From contig JABAKD010000013.1 of assembly GCA_012845835.1 (NCBI GenBank), forward strand, positions 14,407,665 to 14,471,664: DNA of 64,000 nt, read 5' to 3'. A program made the translations under genes and the position numbers. The notes under the pieces were generated by a model. The model searched no databases, was not told the DNA's origin, and saw only the letters and a list, made by a program, of their open reading frames with translations. The DNA comes from Undaria pinnatifida. Taxonomy: Eukaryota > Sar > Phaeophyceae > Laminariales > Alariaceae. Positions 22,870 through 34,712 of the stretch are shown here, in pieces; the stretch's first letter is position 1, and each line of letters opens with the position of its first letter.

Positions 22870-24140
22870 AACTTTCGCATCCTTTTTTTTTTAGTAAAAA
22901 CCAAACAAAAACAGTATACTGAAGTATAATAATACAGACAGTACGAAGTACATTTTTTTGGCTTCAAACAACACTTATCAATTAATTGTCGACTCATAGC
23001 TGAAGTTTATAAAAATAATACAAAAAGGCGGGAGGGGCGGGGGGTGGGTGTACTCATTTGTTGCTCGACTTACTTAGTCATTTGACCATGAGCTAGGCAT
23101 CCCTTTAAAGACTGAGCACCGTTCCTACTCCTAAATTATTGCTAGACACCTCCAACATTGGGCGCTTATTACGCTTCTTCCATATACTACATAAATAAAC
23201 TGTTTGCTTATCCAACCCCCGTCCTGTTTCGCCGTCTGCGGCCACCATCTTTCTCCTAGGATAGCGATCGTTTTCTCGCTACTCTCTAGTCTACCAAGCA
23301 AACTCTTCCATCTCACGTACGTATGTCTAATTTCCTCATCTCCTCCAAGACCAACTGTTATGGGAAATATTTTGAGTGAATATTTCTCTCTTTAAGACCT
23401 ACTACTACGGAATTGTTTTGAGCGATTATTTCGGGCGATTTTTTTTTCTCGAGTTTTGAACGAAAATAACAAATAAAATAACATATATATTATCTGGACC
23501 AGTGGTATGGCCTTTTTGTCTCATCCCTGGGCGACCATTGGCCGGGGATCGTACATAAAGTAAGCGTCATCTGGTTACGATAGGGTTCCATCCCATGATC
23601 ATAATCCATCCACATATACATATCTAACTTCGACAAACCGGGAACGAACATGGATATTATCAGAACTGATACCTCTCCGCACAGTGTGAAAATAATCCCC
23701 AACCCCGCCGACCGGCCGATCTCTGATTGGCTGAGGGTCGTATATTATAGAGCCAGCTCCACCAGGGGACGATAGCATACCATCTCCGGTACGGAGATCA
23801 TTCTATATCTCTAGAAGCTAGACAAACCGGGGGACAAAACCGAGTTCTCTCGGGTCATCACCGCCCCTCACCGTTTGGCAACTCCGATTCCGTTGGCTAA
23901 AATCGCTGATTGGTTCGAGCTTCACAGCGCCGCCCCACTCCAGGAGGATGATAGAGGCTCACCAACCAATTGGGGGCAGTTCCGTCGCACACGGGGGAGA
24001 TAGGGCCCCATGCCCCGTTGAGAAATCCTCCGGATCTCTACAGATCCAACAACGCGGGAACTATAACGATGATCTCCCTGGTAGATACCTCCCCGCACGG
24101 CGTGTCAACCGCGACCCCATTGGCATGTTCGTGATCGGCT
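22870..24140. other. non-coding stretch rich in CCAAT/ATTGG
   Basis: No gene seen. From about 23,490 there are three loosely related segments sharing GATACCTC-CCGCAC and GGGAAC blocks. ATTGG or CCAAT occurs at about 23,727, 23,909 and 23,962. These may be a degenerate tandem repeat, and promoter function is only a possibility. Confidence 0.35.
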
Positions 24141-24284
24141 GGTAGGCTTTGACACAATATCAGTTCGAAATTATTTCGACCGACTCGTTTTTCTCGCATT
24201 CTTTTCGCACACGGCAAACATTCGCAATGCGGGCGCAATTCAACCAGTTATTATTTGAATGATAGCTCGCACAACATAGCGATT

Positions 24285-24380
24285 TTGGAGTAATATCAGG
24301 TTGCCGTGCCGAGCAAGCACGCTCAAAATGAAGACGAGAAACACTTGTCAACAACAACAGCACCAAGCGCAATATAAATG
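24285..24380 (+). repeat. R7 fragment
   Basis: TATCAGGTTGCCGTGC, CAAGCACGCTCAAAATGA and ACAGCACCAAGCGCAA correspond to 18,840-18,905 and 19,500-19,565. Confidence 0.65.
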
Positions 24381-24760
24381 GACGAATTAGAGCGATTTGT
24401 ATCCAAGATTTAGCCCCCCCCGGTTATAAGGACAGTTTGAAACAAAATAGGATGTTCAAAGCAAATCGACATAATAACAAGTGGAACTAAGACAGGCACA
24501 ACTCGAGCATAATAACCGTGCAAAACCGCTTGCAATGAGGCCAAAAGAGTGCGAATTTTGACTCAAGTAATGGTCGAAAAATCGAGGAATACTTGCCTGC
24601 ACATGATACCCTCTTTGTCGCCTATGCGACACTGAAAACATTTGCTAACAATCTCGGTTTCATTCGCTCATGGTAAAAACCTAGCTTATTTCACAAATAT
24701 TTTCACGAGATTTCTTGCATGCTACTCGCGTACGGTAGAGATTCGCCATGCGACCGCAAT

Positions 24761-24987
24761 TCTACTCGTATAAATTTGTGGGGACTTTTTCTTGTGCACA
24801 AATGGACTTGCGGAAAGCGCGAGAGCGTGAGTTAGTAACACTCGATGAAAACTCCACGAGCAGTGGGATTGCTGAACCCTATGCGCAACAAAAATTGAAG
24901 GCAAGAAGCGGGGGGGACAAGGGACGACACCTGTGACCACGGCTTGTCCAGAAGCTGGAACGTAGATGTGTGTGAAAAAAAAAAAAA
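24761..24987 (+). mobile_element. SINE S1, copy 2, 5'-truncated
   Basis: Begins within the S1 body (CTACTCGTATAAATTTG) and lacks the tRNA head. It keeps GCGCGAGAGCGTGAGTTAG, CCTATGCGCAAC and CACGGCTTGTCCAGAAGC, and ends in an A-run at 24,975-24,987. 5' truncation is typical of target-primed reverse transcription. Confidence 0.8.
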
Positions 24988-25257
24988 CTTACAAAACACT
25001 CAACCTCAAGATGAATCTATAAAGTTGGTACCCAGAGCGTCAGAGATAAAGCCATTCGAGGCATAAGAGCGGTCAAATCACCATGTATGTGCCGGCACAC
25101 TAGCGGCCATATGTTGCCCACATCAAATATGAGCAACGAGCGCCTGCTTTGGCTTGTCCCAGAATAAACTGAATCGGAATACCCCCACTGTACCCTGCTG
25201 CAATTTTTTTTCTCGTTGGTGTAGCTTGGCTAAAAAGCTGCTTTCATATTGTATCAG

Positions 25258-25595
25258 TTTTTTTTTTCCAGTCCATTTATTATCCTTGCACTACTCTCGC
25301 CCTCCCTCCCAGTAGTATAACTCAGAGCCGGGGTCACATAGAGGGCCCTCCTACCCCCTCCCCACTACGGTACATGCCTAAATTTTTATCACGAGAATCG
25401 AGCATTTTCTTCTCTCGTCAATTCGCGTCGAATTGTACCTACCCACGCTGGTACGCGTTCTCAGCAGTTGTTAGTTGATCTTTTTTCTGCATTTCTGCAA
25501 ATAGAAACCTCAAATCTCTCCCAACGGTGTGGATCGAACATAAGGACCAATGCTAGTAGTATTCAAGGGTAACAACTAGACCACTAGGGCGACCG
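25258..25595 (-). mobile_element. SINE S2, copy 2
   Basis: Minus-strand head with an A-box-like TAGTGGTCTAGTTG near 25,574-25,590 and a well-kept B-box ATGTTCGATCC at 25,531-25,541. The body is collinear with 16,089-16,463 (CCCCTCCCCACTACGG, TACCTACCCACGCTG on the plus strand) and the A tail is the T-run at 25,258-25,267. Confidence 0.78.
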
Positions 25596-25605
25596 GCTCT
25601 ATAGA

Positions 25606-26580
25606 ACTCACTAGAGATGATCATTCAGCGGTCGCCTATATAACTCATATAACTCACTAGAGATGATCATTCAGCAATCAGCAGCAAGGAACAGGTCAAG
25701 CGAGAAGCAACACAAAATCACTAAAAAAAAATAATCTGATGGCGTCAGCTGTGATTTAGACAAAGTTAGGGTCGAACCTCATATTTTGCAAGCTGGGTAC
25801 TATAATATCGATCGCCCGTCTTTATTTGTCTGTTACGTATCAGCACGGTCGCTTCAGCAACGGAAACAAGCGCCACAGCAACAAGAACAAAGCACCCCCT
25901 TCACACCGATTTTACTTCTCCCAAAAGTCTTCTCGGGGAAAAGAACCACCCGCCAATGCAATACCGGGACGAATGCATGCCACTGGTTTCTTCAGTGGAT
26001 ACCGTCTACCACTACGTACGACCTTCGCGTGACGCAGCTAAATATCACAAGCGATTTTTCCCCTAGTTTTTTAGTCGAAAATGTATTCCCTGTTTTTACA
26101 CACCCTCCCTATACCATAAGTCAGACAAAATGCGTGTGTTTAATATAGCATCGTCAGTGTGTGAGCTCTTACTTGTACCTATATTACTTGCACGAGTACA
26201 AACTATGTCGATGTGCTCGAACTAGTATAATACCACCCTCGAGGCCGGGGACGCAGCCACTCGAAATGCTGATGCGTGACTTTTTCTGGCACAGTAACAA
26301 TCGTAATCACTACCTCCTCGTGTTCAGTCATGCGTGCGCTTGCCTCATCTATCCATGTACGTACGTGTCACCGAAATTCAAGAATCAAATGCACTGCTAT
26401 GATACCTACCGCGGTACCATTTTTTTTGTTTTCAGCGAGTGTTCTTTGTGTTGGGGAAAATTATGACGCCAATTTGGAAATACTGTCATGCCAAGTTTAA
26501 TTTTATCAACCTCTCCATACATCAAGAACGAACAATAACTGGAGAGTACCATTCGAAATAAAAAATGTGGACACTTCTCG
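25606..26580 (+). repeat. dispersed repeat R1, copy 3, with short tandem duplication
   Basis: R1 directly follows S2. Its first bases (ACTCACTAGAGATGATCATT) occur twice, near 25,606 and 25,650. The GGGGACGCAGCCACTCG and CCGAAATTCAAGAATC blocks confirm the family. Confidence 0.72.
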
Positions 26581-26584
26581 CTTG

Positions 26585-27131
26585 TCTCGCCCCCCCCCCC
26601 CAAACGCCCCCTCCTTCCCCACCACCCGCACCATCGCCTAGACTTAGCACCACGCGTATAGCAAGCTCCTCACTGATACACATCTATGCGACTGGAAATT
26701 CCCCTTTCGAACACTCCGCCCGCTCCTCACTGGTTGTACGACTGTATGGCATACATGGTAAACTGATGCGCTCCTTCCACAACCGTTAGTTTTGTCCTCT
26801 TGAAATATTTATCGTTTCCGCGTACAAATTGAGTTGTCCCCCCCCCCCCACCGCCCCCTCTTGTTCAAACGCCCAACCTAAAATCAAAACCTGCCAGAGT
26901 AATAAACACTACCGGGCACTTGGTATCACCTCATTAACTTTCCAGCCTTCCATGCCGTAGGTCTAATTCATAGACCCTAACTGACATACATCTATGCAAC
27001 CTAAAGCTGTTGGAATCCCCCCTTTCCTCCTTCCCCCTTCGGACACTCCGCTCTCTCCTCATTGGTTGTATGCCTTACAGGATATACATGATAAACTGAT
27101 GCATTCCTTCCACAACCGTCACATTTGTCCC
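26585..27131 (+). repeat. C-rich composite satellite array 3, left part
   Basis: Contains CACCATCGCCTAGACTTAGC and TTTCCGCGTACAAATTGAG blocks. It is cut at 27,131 by a copia element, and satellite sequence resumes at 32,018. Confidence 0.75.
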
Positions 27132-27562
27132 TGTTGAGAGTATGAACCTTGGATTCAAATCTAATTTAATGCGCAGTCTATTCGAGCAGTCTATTCGCAC
27201 GAATAAGATATGCTGTTGACTGTTACGTCGAATGTTACGTTGAACTTTTGGTGGAACTTAAATGTAAAACGTAGATTTGAGTATGTTATAGTTGTCCCGT
27301 TGTCCCGGTATTCTACCGGACTTCGGGCATTGTTCCGTGATGATCGAGTGGTGCTGCAACCCACCATGATCACTCTCCCTACTCTCCCTACTTTCTTTTC
27401 TCTTCTTCTTCCTCTCTGTTTGCCCTCAAGCGCCCTTTCCAAACTATCCCTTTTTCTTTCTTATTACACGTGATCATAACAGACACTTCGGTGCCACCTC
27501 TGCATCTCTTCGCATAGAAGACAGAGCCTCCACACAACCATTGTGTTCACAGACTATTCACA
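27132..27562 (+). repeat. 5' LTR of the third copia
   Basis: 431 bp, collinear with 31,588-32,017. It contains a purine/pyrimidine-biased stretch (CTCTCCCTACTCTCCC) shared by both LTRs. Confidence 0.9.
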
Positions 27563-27715
27563 GTTTATGAGCCTTCGACCTTCGATATAAACATCGATCT
27601 GCACCAAGCGACATCTCATTGAAGTTTGTCGCATCTTACCGGGAGTTTGAGAGAAACCTTCAATAAGACGGCTACAGCATCAGGATCAGCGATCAGCATC
27701 AGCATCACCATCACC

Positions 27716-28496
27716 ATGGTAGAGTCCACGAAAGCTGGTGATGCTGTAGACAAGCTCGTTAGAGCTCTCAACGGCAAATTTAATGGGCTTAAGTTCGACG
27801 CATGGAAACGTACGGCTCAGTCCGTGATAAATATGCGTCATACCGAGATCTCTGATATCCTGGAAGGGCGTCCTTGCCCCGAGCCCAAAGTAATTAGTCC
27901 TCGTCCATCTTCTATAAGAAGTACGCCTTCACGAGCTGTAAGTCGCAGCCAGGCCACTGACGAAACGGACACTCAGTCCGGGGAAACACCCCCGGCTGAA
28001 ACAACAGAGAATGTACAGCCAGACGCAGGGAGTACTCCCGTGGATACGGCGCATCTGCTACCACCGTATTCAGGATATTTCACACTCCCAAACCATCAGT
28101 TGTATGGGCCACGGATGACAACATCTCGAATTTGGAAGGCATCAAGCACTGGTACAGCGACAATCGTCTTCTGTTCGCCTTTTTGTTCCTGAGCACATCG
28201 GGAGCTGCGGCCAGCTTTCTTCTACACTTCAAGCCGAAACGAGGTGAACTTGCGCAAAGGAAAAACCGCTTGGGATGGTATGGTTAGAAAAATTCAAATT
28301 TCCTCCCGCCAACGTAGACGTATACTCAAAACAACAACTAACTCATATGGTCATGACGGATGGGCAAGACCCAGGCATAGTTATCAATGAAGTATACTAT
28401 TTACGGGATGAATTGGTGGGCATGGGAGAGGTATTCAACGATGACAGCATATTGGACATAGTGCTGGAAGGACTCACGGATAAATACCTGCAAATA
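27716..28496 (+). pseudogene. copia Gag N-terminal part (third copia)
   Basis: Likely start is the ATG at 27,716 (MVESTKAGDAVDKL), in the same frame as an upstream ATG at 27,626. The first 188-codon frame has LNGKFNGLKFDAWKRTAQS, the copia Gag opening. After a frame change, 28,275-28,496 reads VYSKQQLTHMVM and SILDIVLEGLTDKYLQI, a Gag core. The reading breaks off at 28,496, exactly at the inversion breakpoint, and the expected continuation is found on the opposite strand. It would have formed the particle shell. Confidence 0.85.
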
Positions 28497-29006
28497 AGTA
28501 GCTGCTGTAGTCGCAGCCGCAGTAGTGGATGAAGCATGTGTCACTGAGACGTAGGTTTCCATTTGCGTTGTTGAAGTTGGAGCTGTGGCGGTGTTGGCGT
28601 GAGCACTACGGTTGTTATTATGCCGGCCATTTTGTTGACCAGGACGACGGGGGCGGGTTATGTTGTCGTCACGTATTTGAGACCGACGGTCGCTTTTTTC
28701 GTGGCGATCGGTATTATGCACGCTACACCACGAATGTTTTGGAGGTGTTGGGGGAGGTTTTTCCCCCGACATCTTTCCCTTCCGTTTGAAGCAATTTTGG
28801 AATCGATGGCCTAGTTTTTTGCAGTGTGAACAGGTCACTACCGTTGATGGTGTTGGCGTGACTACCATAGCAGATTAACGCCCGTTCTTTTTTCGCGAAG
28901 GCCCGTTTCGCATAGCTCTATTCGCGTAGATATTAGGCATTGTTATCACAGCTCGGTCGAGGTTGAAGTCATCGTTTTCTTCGGCGCTATATTTTATCAG
29001 CAGCTA
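28497..29006 (-). pseudogene. inverted Gag segment with zinc knuckle (third copia)
   Basis: Read on the minus strand from about 29,000 down, the sequence continues the Gag that stops at 28,496: KYSAEENDDFNLDRAVITM, an in-frame TAA, then CSHCKKLGHRFQNC (a complete C-x2-C-x4-H-x4-C zinc knuckle) and CSVHNTDRHEKSD, ending in a Thr/Ala-rich stretch. The opposite orientation to both flanks marks an internal inversion. TAGCTGCTG at 28,499-28,507 and its reverse complement CAGCAGCTA at 28,998-29,006 flank it. Zinc knuckles bind element RNA. Confidence 0.85.
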
Positions 29007-29012
29007 TTAATA

Positions 29013-29305
29013 CGTCCTTCGCGACTCCTCCCTGTCCATCCTCACCTCCAGCTGGTATAGGTTATGCTTTCACCGCCGCACCTCCGATTAATATCGCCGC
29101 GCAGCCCGTCGAATCCTCCATGACTGCGGACAGCGGAGTTTCTAGCTACTTCATCGACAATCCGCTTCTACCGGGCATCGAACATAAAATGAACCACTAC
29201 GTACAGCTGGACCCTCCTGTGCCAACAACAGTCAACTTAGAGGAAACCATCGCCTTTATGGCGTTGGTCAAGGGGGTTTGGTCGTTCAAGTGTTGGACCA
29301 TATAG
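29013..29305 (+). pseudogene. copia protease fragment (third copia)
   Basis: Plus-strand reading resumes after the inversion. TADSGVSSYFIDNPLLPG carries the D-S-G catalytic motif of the retropepsin, and the open frame runs on to a stop at 29,305. The next frame opens at 29,278 with VLDHIGSKHFVQLP, so a one-step frame change separates it from the following part. Confidence 0.8.
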
Positions 29306-29907
29306 GCTCTAAGCACTTTGTGCAGCTTCCCGTCACGGTCGTACCAGGGCTAGGCAGGCACCTATTTTCGGGGGGATCAGCAGCTACGAGAGGGGTCACT
29401 ATGATCATCGCCACGAATTCGTATTTGGACATGGGTGCATTTACAGTACCCCTACGCAAAGACAGCCACTGCTCTTCTCTGCATCATCTCGACCTCACCA
29501 CTGGTGCTACCAGACGAACACCTGAGACAGCGTTTCCGACCATTTCCGGCAAAAACCTTGAACCGAAAACCGTCCTCGCTGTTCACAATTGGGCTACTAC
29601 TAAAGCTCCTTCCCTACCAAAAACTCTTCCAGCTAATATCTGGCACAAGAGGTTAGGTCATCCCAACGGGCAGGTGATGGCCAAGGTGCAAAATGTTGCA
29701 GACTGTGGGGTAAATCTTACATACACTTTATCGGCGTGTGATACGTGCAAGATCAATGTGAGCACTCAACAGAAACACCGTAAGACATCGCGGCCTAACC
29801 TTTCCAGCGAACGAATAAAACTGGTGAGTGCTGACCTGATAGGATACGTCTACATGGCGAAATATACCGACCATCACACCAGGGTAAAAGCAGCCTCCTT
29901 CATATGA
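29278..29907 (+). pseudogene. copia pre-integrase and start of integrase (third copia)
   Basis: A 209-codon frame. It contains VVPGLGRHLFSGG (end of the protease region), then WHKRLGHPNGQVM and CDTCKINVSTQQKHRK, the His/His/Cys/Cys zinc-binding domain before integrase. SADLIGYVYMAKYTDHHTRVKAASFI (here given in parts) would be the first catalytic Asp block but looks internally shortened between GYV and MAKY. The frame ends at TGA. The rest of the core, with its second Asp and Glu, is not found. Confidence 0.8.
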
Positions 29908-31587
29908 GAGCCGCCCTCCGTTCTACCAACAGCATACTCGGCCAATTCTCAAGTAAGAGCGCGTCAGCTGGCCCTACAACGCCAAGGATCTCCGAAACAG
30001 CAGTTCGAGACCGTTTCGCAGTACACCAGGGCTGTCGGAATGGACAAAATAAACCGCCCGGTATCAAGTTCGGTACCCAACACCTACGCGCAACCTATGG
30101 CCTCACCAAAAGCGGAAGAATGCAAACCTTCAGCGACCTCAGCTCGAAGATCAACGACTTCAGCGCGGAGAACTCCTTCTAAGCTCCAACACTTTGAAGT
30201 CGCAACTACAGCTCCGGCTAGCAAGACCGCCTTTGACCATCGCGACCGCCATGTAAATTATCTCAGGCAATCTCCATGATCGAAAAAGCATTGCTTTATA
30301 GAGTTCGATACAAGATTGCGGCGTTTCATAAGTGGGAAAAAAATTAGCCTGTTTCTGATTCTGCCGTGTGCTGTCGGACTTTTCAATCGCCAACAAACGG
30401 CGATGTACCGAGGACGGAGAAATGCGTTACGCACAACCAAATAGGCAATGTACCGACAAAACGATTGGTCTATTATAATTCAGCTACAAGACTGCCATGG
30501 ACCGGGGAAGAACAAGGCCGAGGTACACATCGCATCACAACATTTTCCCTTCTCTGTGTCCAAGCTCTTCTTCAGCATGTTCAGCTTGGATCGGTGACTC
30601 GGCCGCTGACCTGTTGGACTTTCTCCTCGCCAGTAGTATGTACAACGACATTGCCGAACGGCTGTCAAGTATCTCGTACGTATCTCAACCTCATAGGATG
30701 AGTAAATATGGACAAGACTTTACCGTTTCCGAATCCAGGGCGTAACTTTACTGCAGTTGTAATACTTCGCACAGGGACGGGCTTATGGTTAAACCGGTCA
30801 CATTTTCTTGCGAGATATACTTGTGGATACAGTTGAAATTGATACTTAAGTAGAGAATATTACTAGGTGCAGCAGTTAATTTTTCAACTAGAAAGTTACA
30901 ACTGATCGCCAGTTACGTATAAGTAAAGGAGCTGCGACTATGGGTCGTATGAACTTAAGTCAACGATCGTACAGCAATAAGCTATGTTCTACCGAAAATG
31001 CGTAAGAGTATATATTCCAGAACTTAGGAGCAAAATCTCACAAAGATTGTCTATCTTATGCTCTTCAGCGTACGATTAGTATCGGACAGTTTATCGTTCT
31101 ATGCGTATCCTAGGACCACATTGAAGTGACGTGGTTAACTTACAGCAGTGACCTTTGTTTGTTTGTTTGTTTTTCGGATATAGCTCGATGATGGACTATG
31201 ACTACACCCATCATAGTCTATTACAGTACTATCAGTATTCGTAATTCTATTTGTTCCTTAATTATCAAGTATGTAAGTAAATAAGTACATAAAACAAACA
31301 ACTGGATAGTGAGAAAGTATTATTTTGTCGTAATGGACACTTGTCTACAATTATCTTTGCGTTTTATATTCTAGGGTATTTATCGCTGGCAATTACACCA
31401 AGCGTAGTTTTTATACGTATCTTTCCATGTAAGGTTTAATTTTGTGTAAATGTGTGAATAACATGGATACATCCATATTGCCGCGGTTGATACACCGGAC
31501 TGAATATGTGACCCATTTTTTTATTTTGCGAATTTGATTTCTCAGTATGAGGCTTCTCTAGCAATCTGACTTTGCACTATGGGGGTG
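29908..31587 (+). other. decayed 3' internal region of the third copia
   Basis: This should hold the rest of integrase, RT and RNase H. Only short broken frames occur, such as 30,497-30,745, and none has a clear RT or RNase H motif. From about 30,900 it is AT-rich with a GTTT repeat at 31,155. GGGGGTG at 31,581-31,587 next to the 3' LTR may be the polypurine tract. Confidence 0.5.
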
Positions 31588-32017
31588 TGTTGAGAGTATG
31601 CACCTTGGATTTAAATCTAAGTTAATGCGCAGTCTATTCGAGCAGTCAATTTGCACGAATAAAATATGCTGTGGAATGTTATGTCGAATCTTACATTGAA
31701 TCTTTGGTGGAACGTACATGTAAAATGTAGATTTGATTATGTTAAGGTTGTCCCGATATCCCGGTGTTCTACCGGACTACGGGTATTGTTCCGTGATGAT
31801 CAAGTGGTGATGCAATCCACCATGATCACTCTCCCTACTCTCCCTACTTTCTCTTCTCTTCTTCTTCCTCTTCTTTGGCCTCAAGCGCCCTTTCCAAACT
31901 ATCCCTTTCTCTTTCTTATCACAAGTGATCTTAACAGACACTTCGATGCCACCTCTGAATCTCTTCGCATAGAAGACAGAGCCTCCACACAACCATTGTG
32001 TTCACAGGCTATTCACA
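31588..32017 (+). repeat. 3' LTR of the third copia
   Basis: 430 bp, collinear with 27,132-27,562, with substitutions scattered throughout. Confidence 0.9.
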
Positions 32018-33930
32018 GTCTCCTTACAGGACTTACAGTTTCCGCGCACAGATTGAGTTGCCCCGCCCGTTTCCCCCTCCCCCCACGCGCCCCCCACTTC
32101 CTGGCGTTCAAACCCAACCCCCCACGGCCTTTGAAACCCCGCTCCCCCCTCAACGGTTATACGACTTACAGGATACACTTGATAAACTGATGCATTTACT
32201 TCCACAGCTTTCAGATATTGTCCCCCTCAAAAACAGGTTTTGTAATTTCCGCGCACAGACTGACTAATATTACCCTGTTGACCCTGGTACAAGCTACACT
32301 GTAGTTCCAAGGGGAGTCGCCGATCTATATCCTTAATGAGGACACCCACCCAGTATACGCGCGATCGGAGTATCACACACAGCTTGCAAAGATGAGTTTC
32401 GACAAAATCTTCGATCTCACAGCTGTAGTGTATCTTTATTTTTGCTATATATGTATGAAGTATGTAATCATCGGCACGATAAAATATCTTGGTAACTCCA
32501 TGGTTGCTTCTACCTGTCGATTGGATTGTAATGTTTCATCTTGCGATCCATGTAAAATAACACACCACGAAGCTATAGTCTAATAACACATTGTATGCCG
32601 CATAGCATTGTTCCAATTTGTTGTCTTGTATTCATGGTGTTGTTGTTGTCCTCACATTTACTCGCACAATCAAGTCCGTGGTCACAGGACAGGTTCCAGT
32701 CACTCTGGAGCTAAGAAATACCCCAGAAAAAACAATAACAAACCTAAGTTCATTCATATAATAAATAGTCAGCCCTGGTTGTTGAAATATACGGGGGATT
32801 CCTAAAAGGCCGTTGCCCTCCCGCCACTATGACACACACGCAAAAACAGCCCCCCCCTCCGCCCTCCTCCCCCGCCGCCCCACTTAACATCAAATCTGCT
32901 AGAAGAATAATTAAACACTCTACCAGCCAGGTGATACCACCTCGTTACCTATCTATCCAACCAGCCATGCCGTAGCTCCAACTAATTTATTCCGCCCCCA
33001 CGTTCCCCCTCCTTCACCACCACCCCGCACCATCGCCTAGACCTGGCACGTATACACGGTAAAGTTCTTTCCAGGAATACAGTCATGCGACCTAGAGGCC
33101 CCCCCCCCCAAATCGGGCCCCCGCCTCGACTTGTTCTCTCCCACCGCCCCACCCAAAATCAAAAACTGCCAGAGTAGTAAACACTACCAACCAGTTGACA
33201 TTACCTCATTACCTTTCTAACCATCCATGCTGTACGTAGCTACAATTCATACCCCCCCCCCCTCCCTCCCAACGCCCCTCCTTCTCCACAACCCGCAACA
33301 TCGCCTAGCACCACGCGTATAGCAAGCTCCTAACAGATATACATCTACGCGACCTAAAGCTGTTGGAAATCCTCTTCCCCCCCCCTCCCCCAAAACCCCC
33401 CTAACCCCCTCCCCCCCCGCCTTCGAACACTCCGCCCTCTTCTCACCGGTTGTACGATTTACAGGATATACATGATAAACTGATGCATTCCTTCCACAGC
33501 CGCCACATTTTCCCCTCGAGAGAATTTATAGTTTCCGCGCACAGATTAAGATTTCCCCCCCCCCCCCCCCCCCCTCCCCTCACCCTCTTGTTCAAACCCC
33601 GGCCCCTACACCCTTAAATCCTCCGCCCTCCCCTCACCGGTTAGACGACTTACAGGGTACATGAAGCATTTCCTTATACAGCTGTCAATTTTCGTCCCCC
33701 TCAAAACGGGTTAGATTGTTTCCGCGCACAGACTGATTAACATCACCCTTTTGACCCTCTGTTACAAGCTACACTGTAGGTCCAAGGGGAGTCGCCAACC
33801 TCTATCCTTGATGAGGACACACACACAGTAATATGCGCGATCGGAGTATCACACAGCTTGCAAATATGAGTTTCAACGATATCTTCGATCTCACAGCTGG
33901 GGGGCATTTTTATTTTGAAAGCATATTATA
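32018..33930 (+). repeat. C-rich composite satellite arrays 3 (right part) and 4
   Basis: R3 blocks end at about 32,440 and again at 33,900 (GGGGAGTCGCC, CGCGATCGGAGTATCAC, GATCTCACAGCTG). Between them lie a T1 repeat 3' end on the minus strand (32,638-32,760, with CTCCAG/CTGGAG-like sequence) and more C-run units with CACCATCGCCTAGACCTGGC and CACGCGTATAGCAAGC. Confidence 0.78.
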
Positions 33931-34712
33931 AAAATAAAAATACACGCCAGAGCTAAGTAAACTCTCCTACTATGCCCTATTAAGCACACAATTTTTGAAA
34001 CTGTCCAAACTGAACGCCAAATACATGAAACTCCATTTTTCTTTTTCCCAAAGTTGAGGCGAGACCAGCTGACTTCGTTTGCGCCGCTCAGCGTGGATAT
34101 CCGCTGCATTAACCACGAGCAACAGCACCAGCAACCCCGACGTGCGGTGGTTCGCGCCATGTTGAGTTTCGTAGATCTTGTTGCTAAGGATGGCGCCGAG
34201 TGTGCGCCAGAGAGTGGACCCAAGCGTGACCAAGGAGGCCTGTGAAGCTGTCCAGAGCAAGAAGATGACCGTCCTGCAGGCTCAGAAGGCCTTCGGCATC
34301 AGCAGGAAGTCGATCATTCGCCGTCTCAAGGGTGTTTGTGCGATGGATACCAGTGTCGGTCCTGCGACAGTCCTGCGGCGGGAAGAGGAGGGATGGATCG
34401 TAGATACTCTGCTGTGTGCTGCGTACAACCACTTCGGGTTGAGTCGGTCGGACCTAGTTGAAGCTGTTCGAAAGCTCTGCAGCGACGGGCGGCAAGTCCC
34501 CTGGAAGCCAGAGCAGGGCCCTGGGCCGAAGTGGGTCAGGGGCTTCCTCAAGCGGCACCCGCAGCTGTCGGAACGCTCTAGCCGCATCTATGAGGCGGAC
34601 AGAGTCGCATCCAACCATGACGAACGCCTGCGGTCTTGCTACTGAGCATGGGAGGACTTAACGAAAGACAACAACTGGGAGGCGAACCACTTGTGGAACA
34701 CCGATGAGACAG

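Larger units (their letters stand above)
27132..32017 (+). mobile_element. copia LTR retrotransposon with internal inversion
   Basis: LTRs at 27,132-27,562 and 31,588-32,017 both start TGTTGAGAGTATG and end CTATTCACA. The flanks GTCCC (27,127-27,131) and GTCTC (32,018-32,022) are a 5-bp target duplication with one mismatch. Inside are gag, protease and integrase pieces on the plus strand, but part of gag is inverted. No RT motif (YVDD-like) is found after 29,907, so the element is internally deleted or degraded. It sits in C-rich satellite DNA. Total length is 4,886 bp. Confidence 0.9.
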
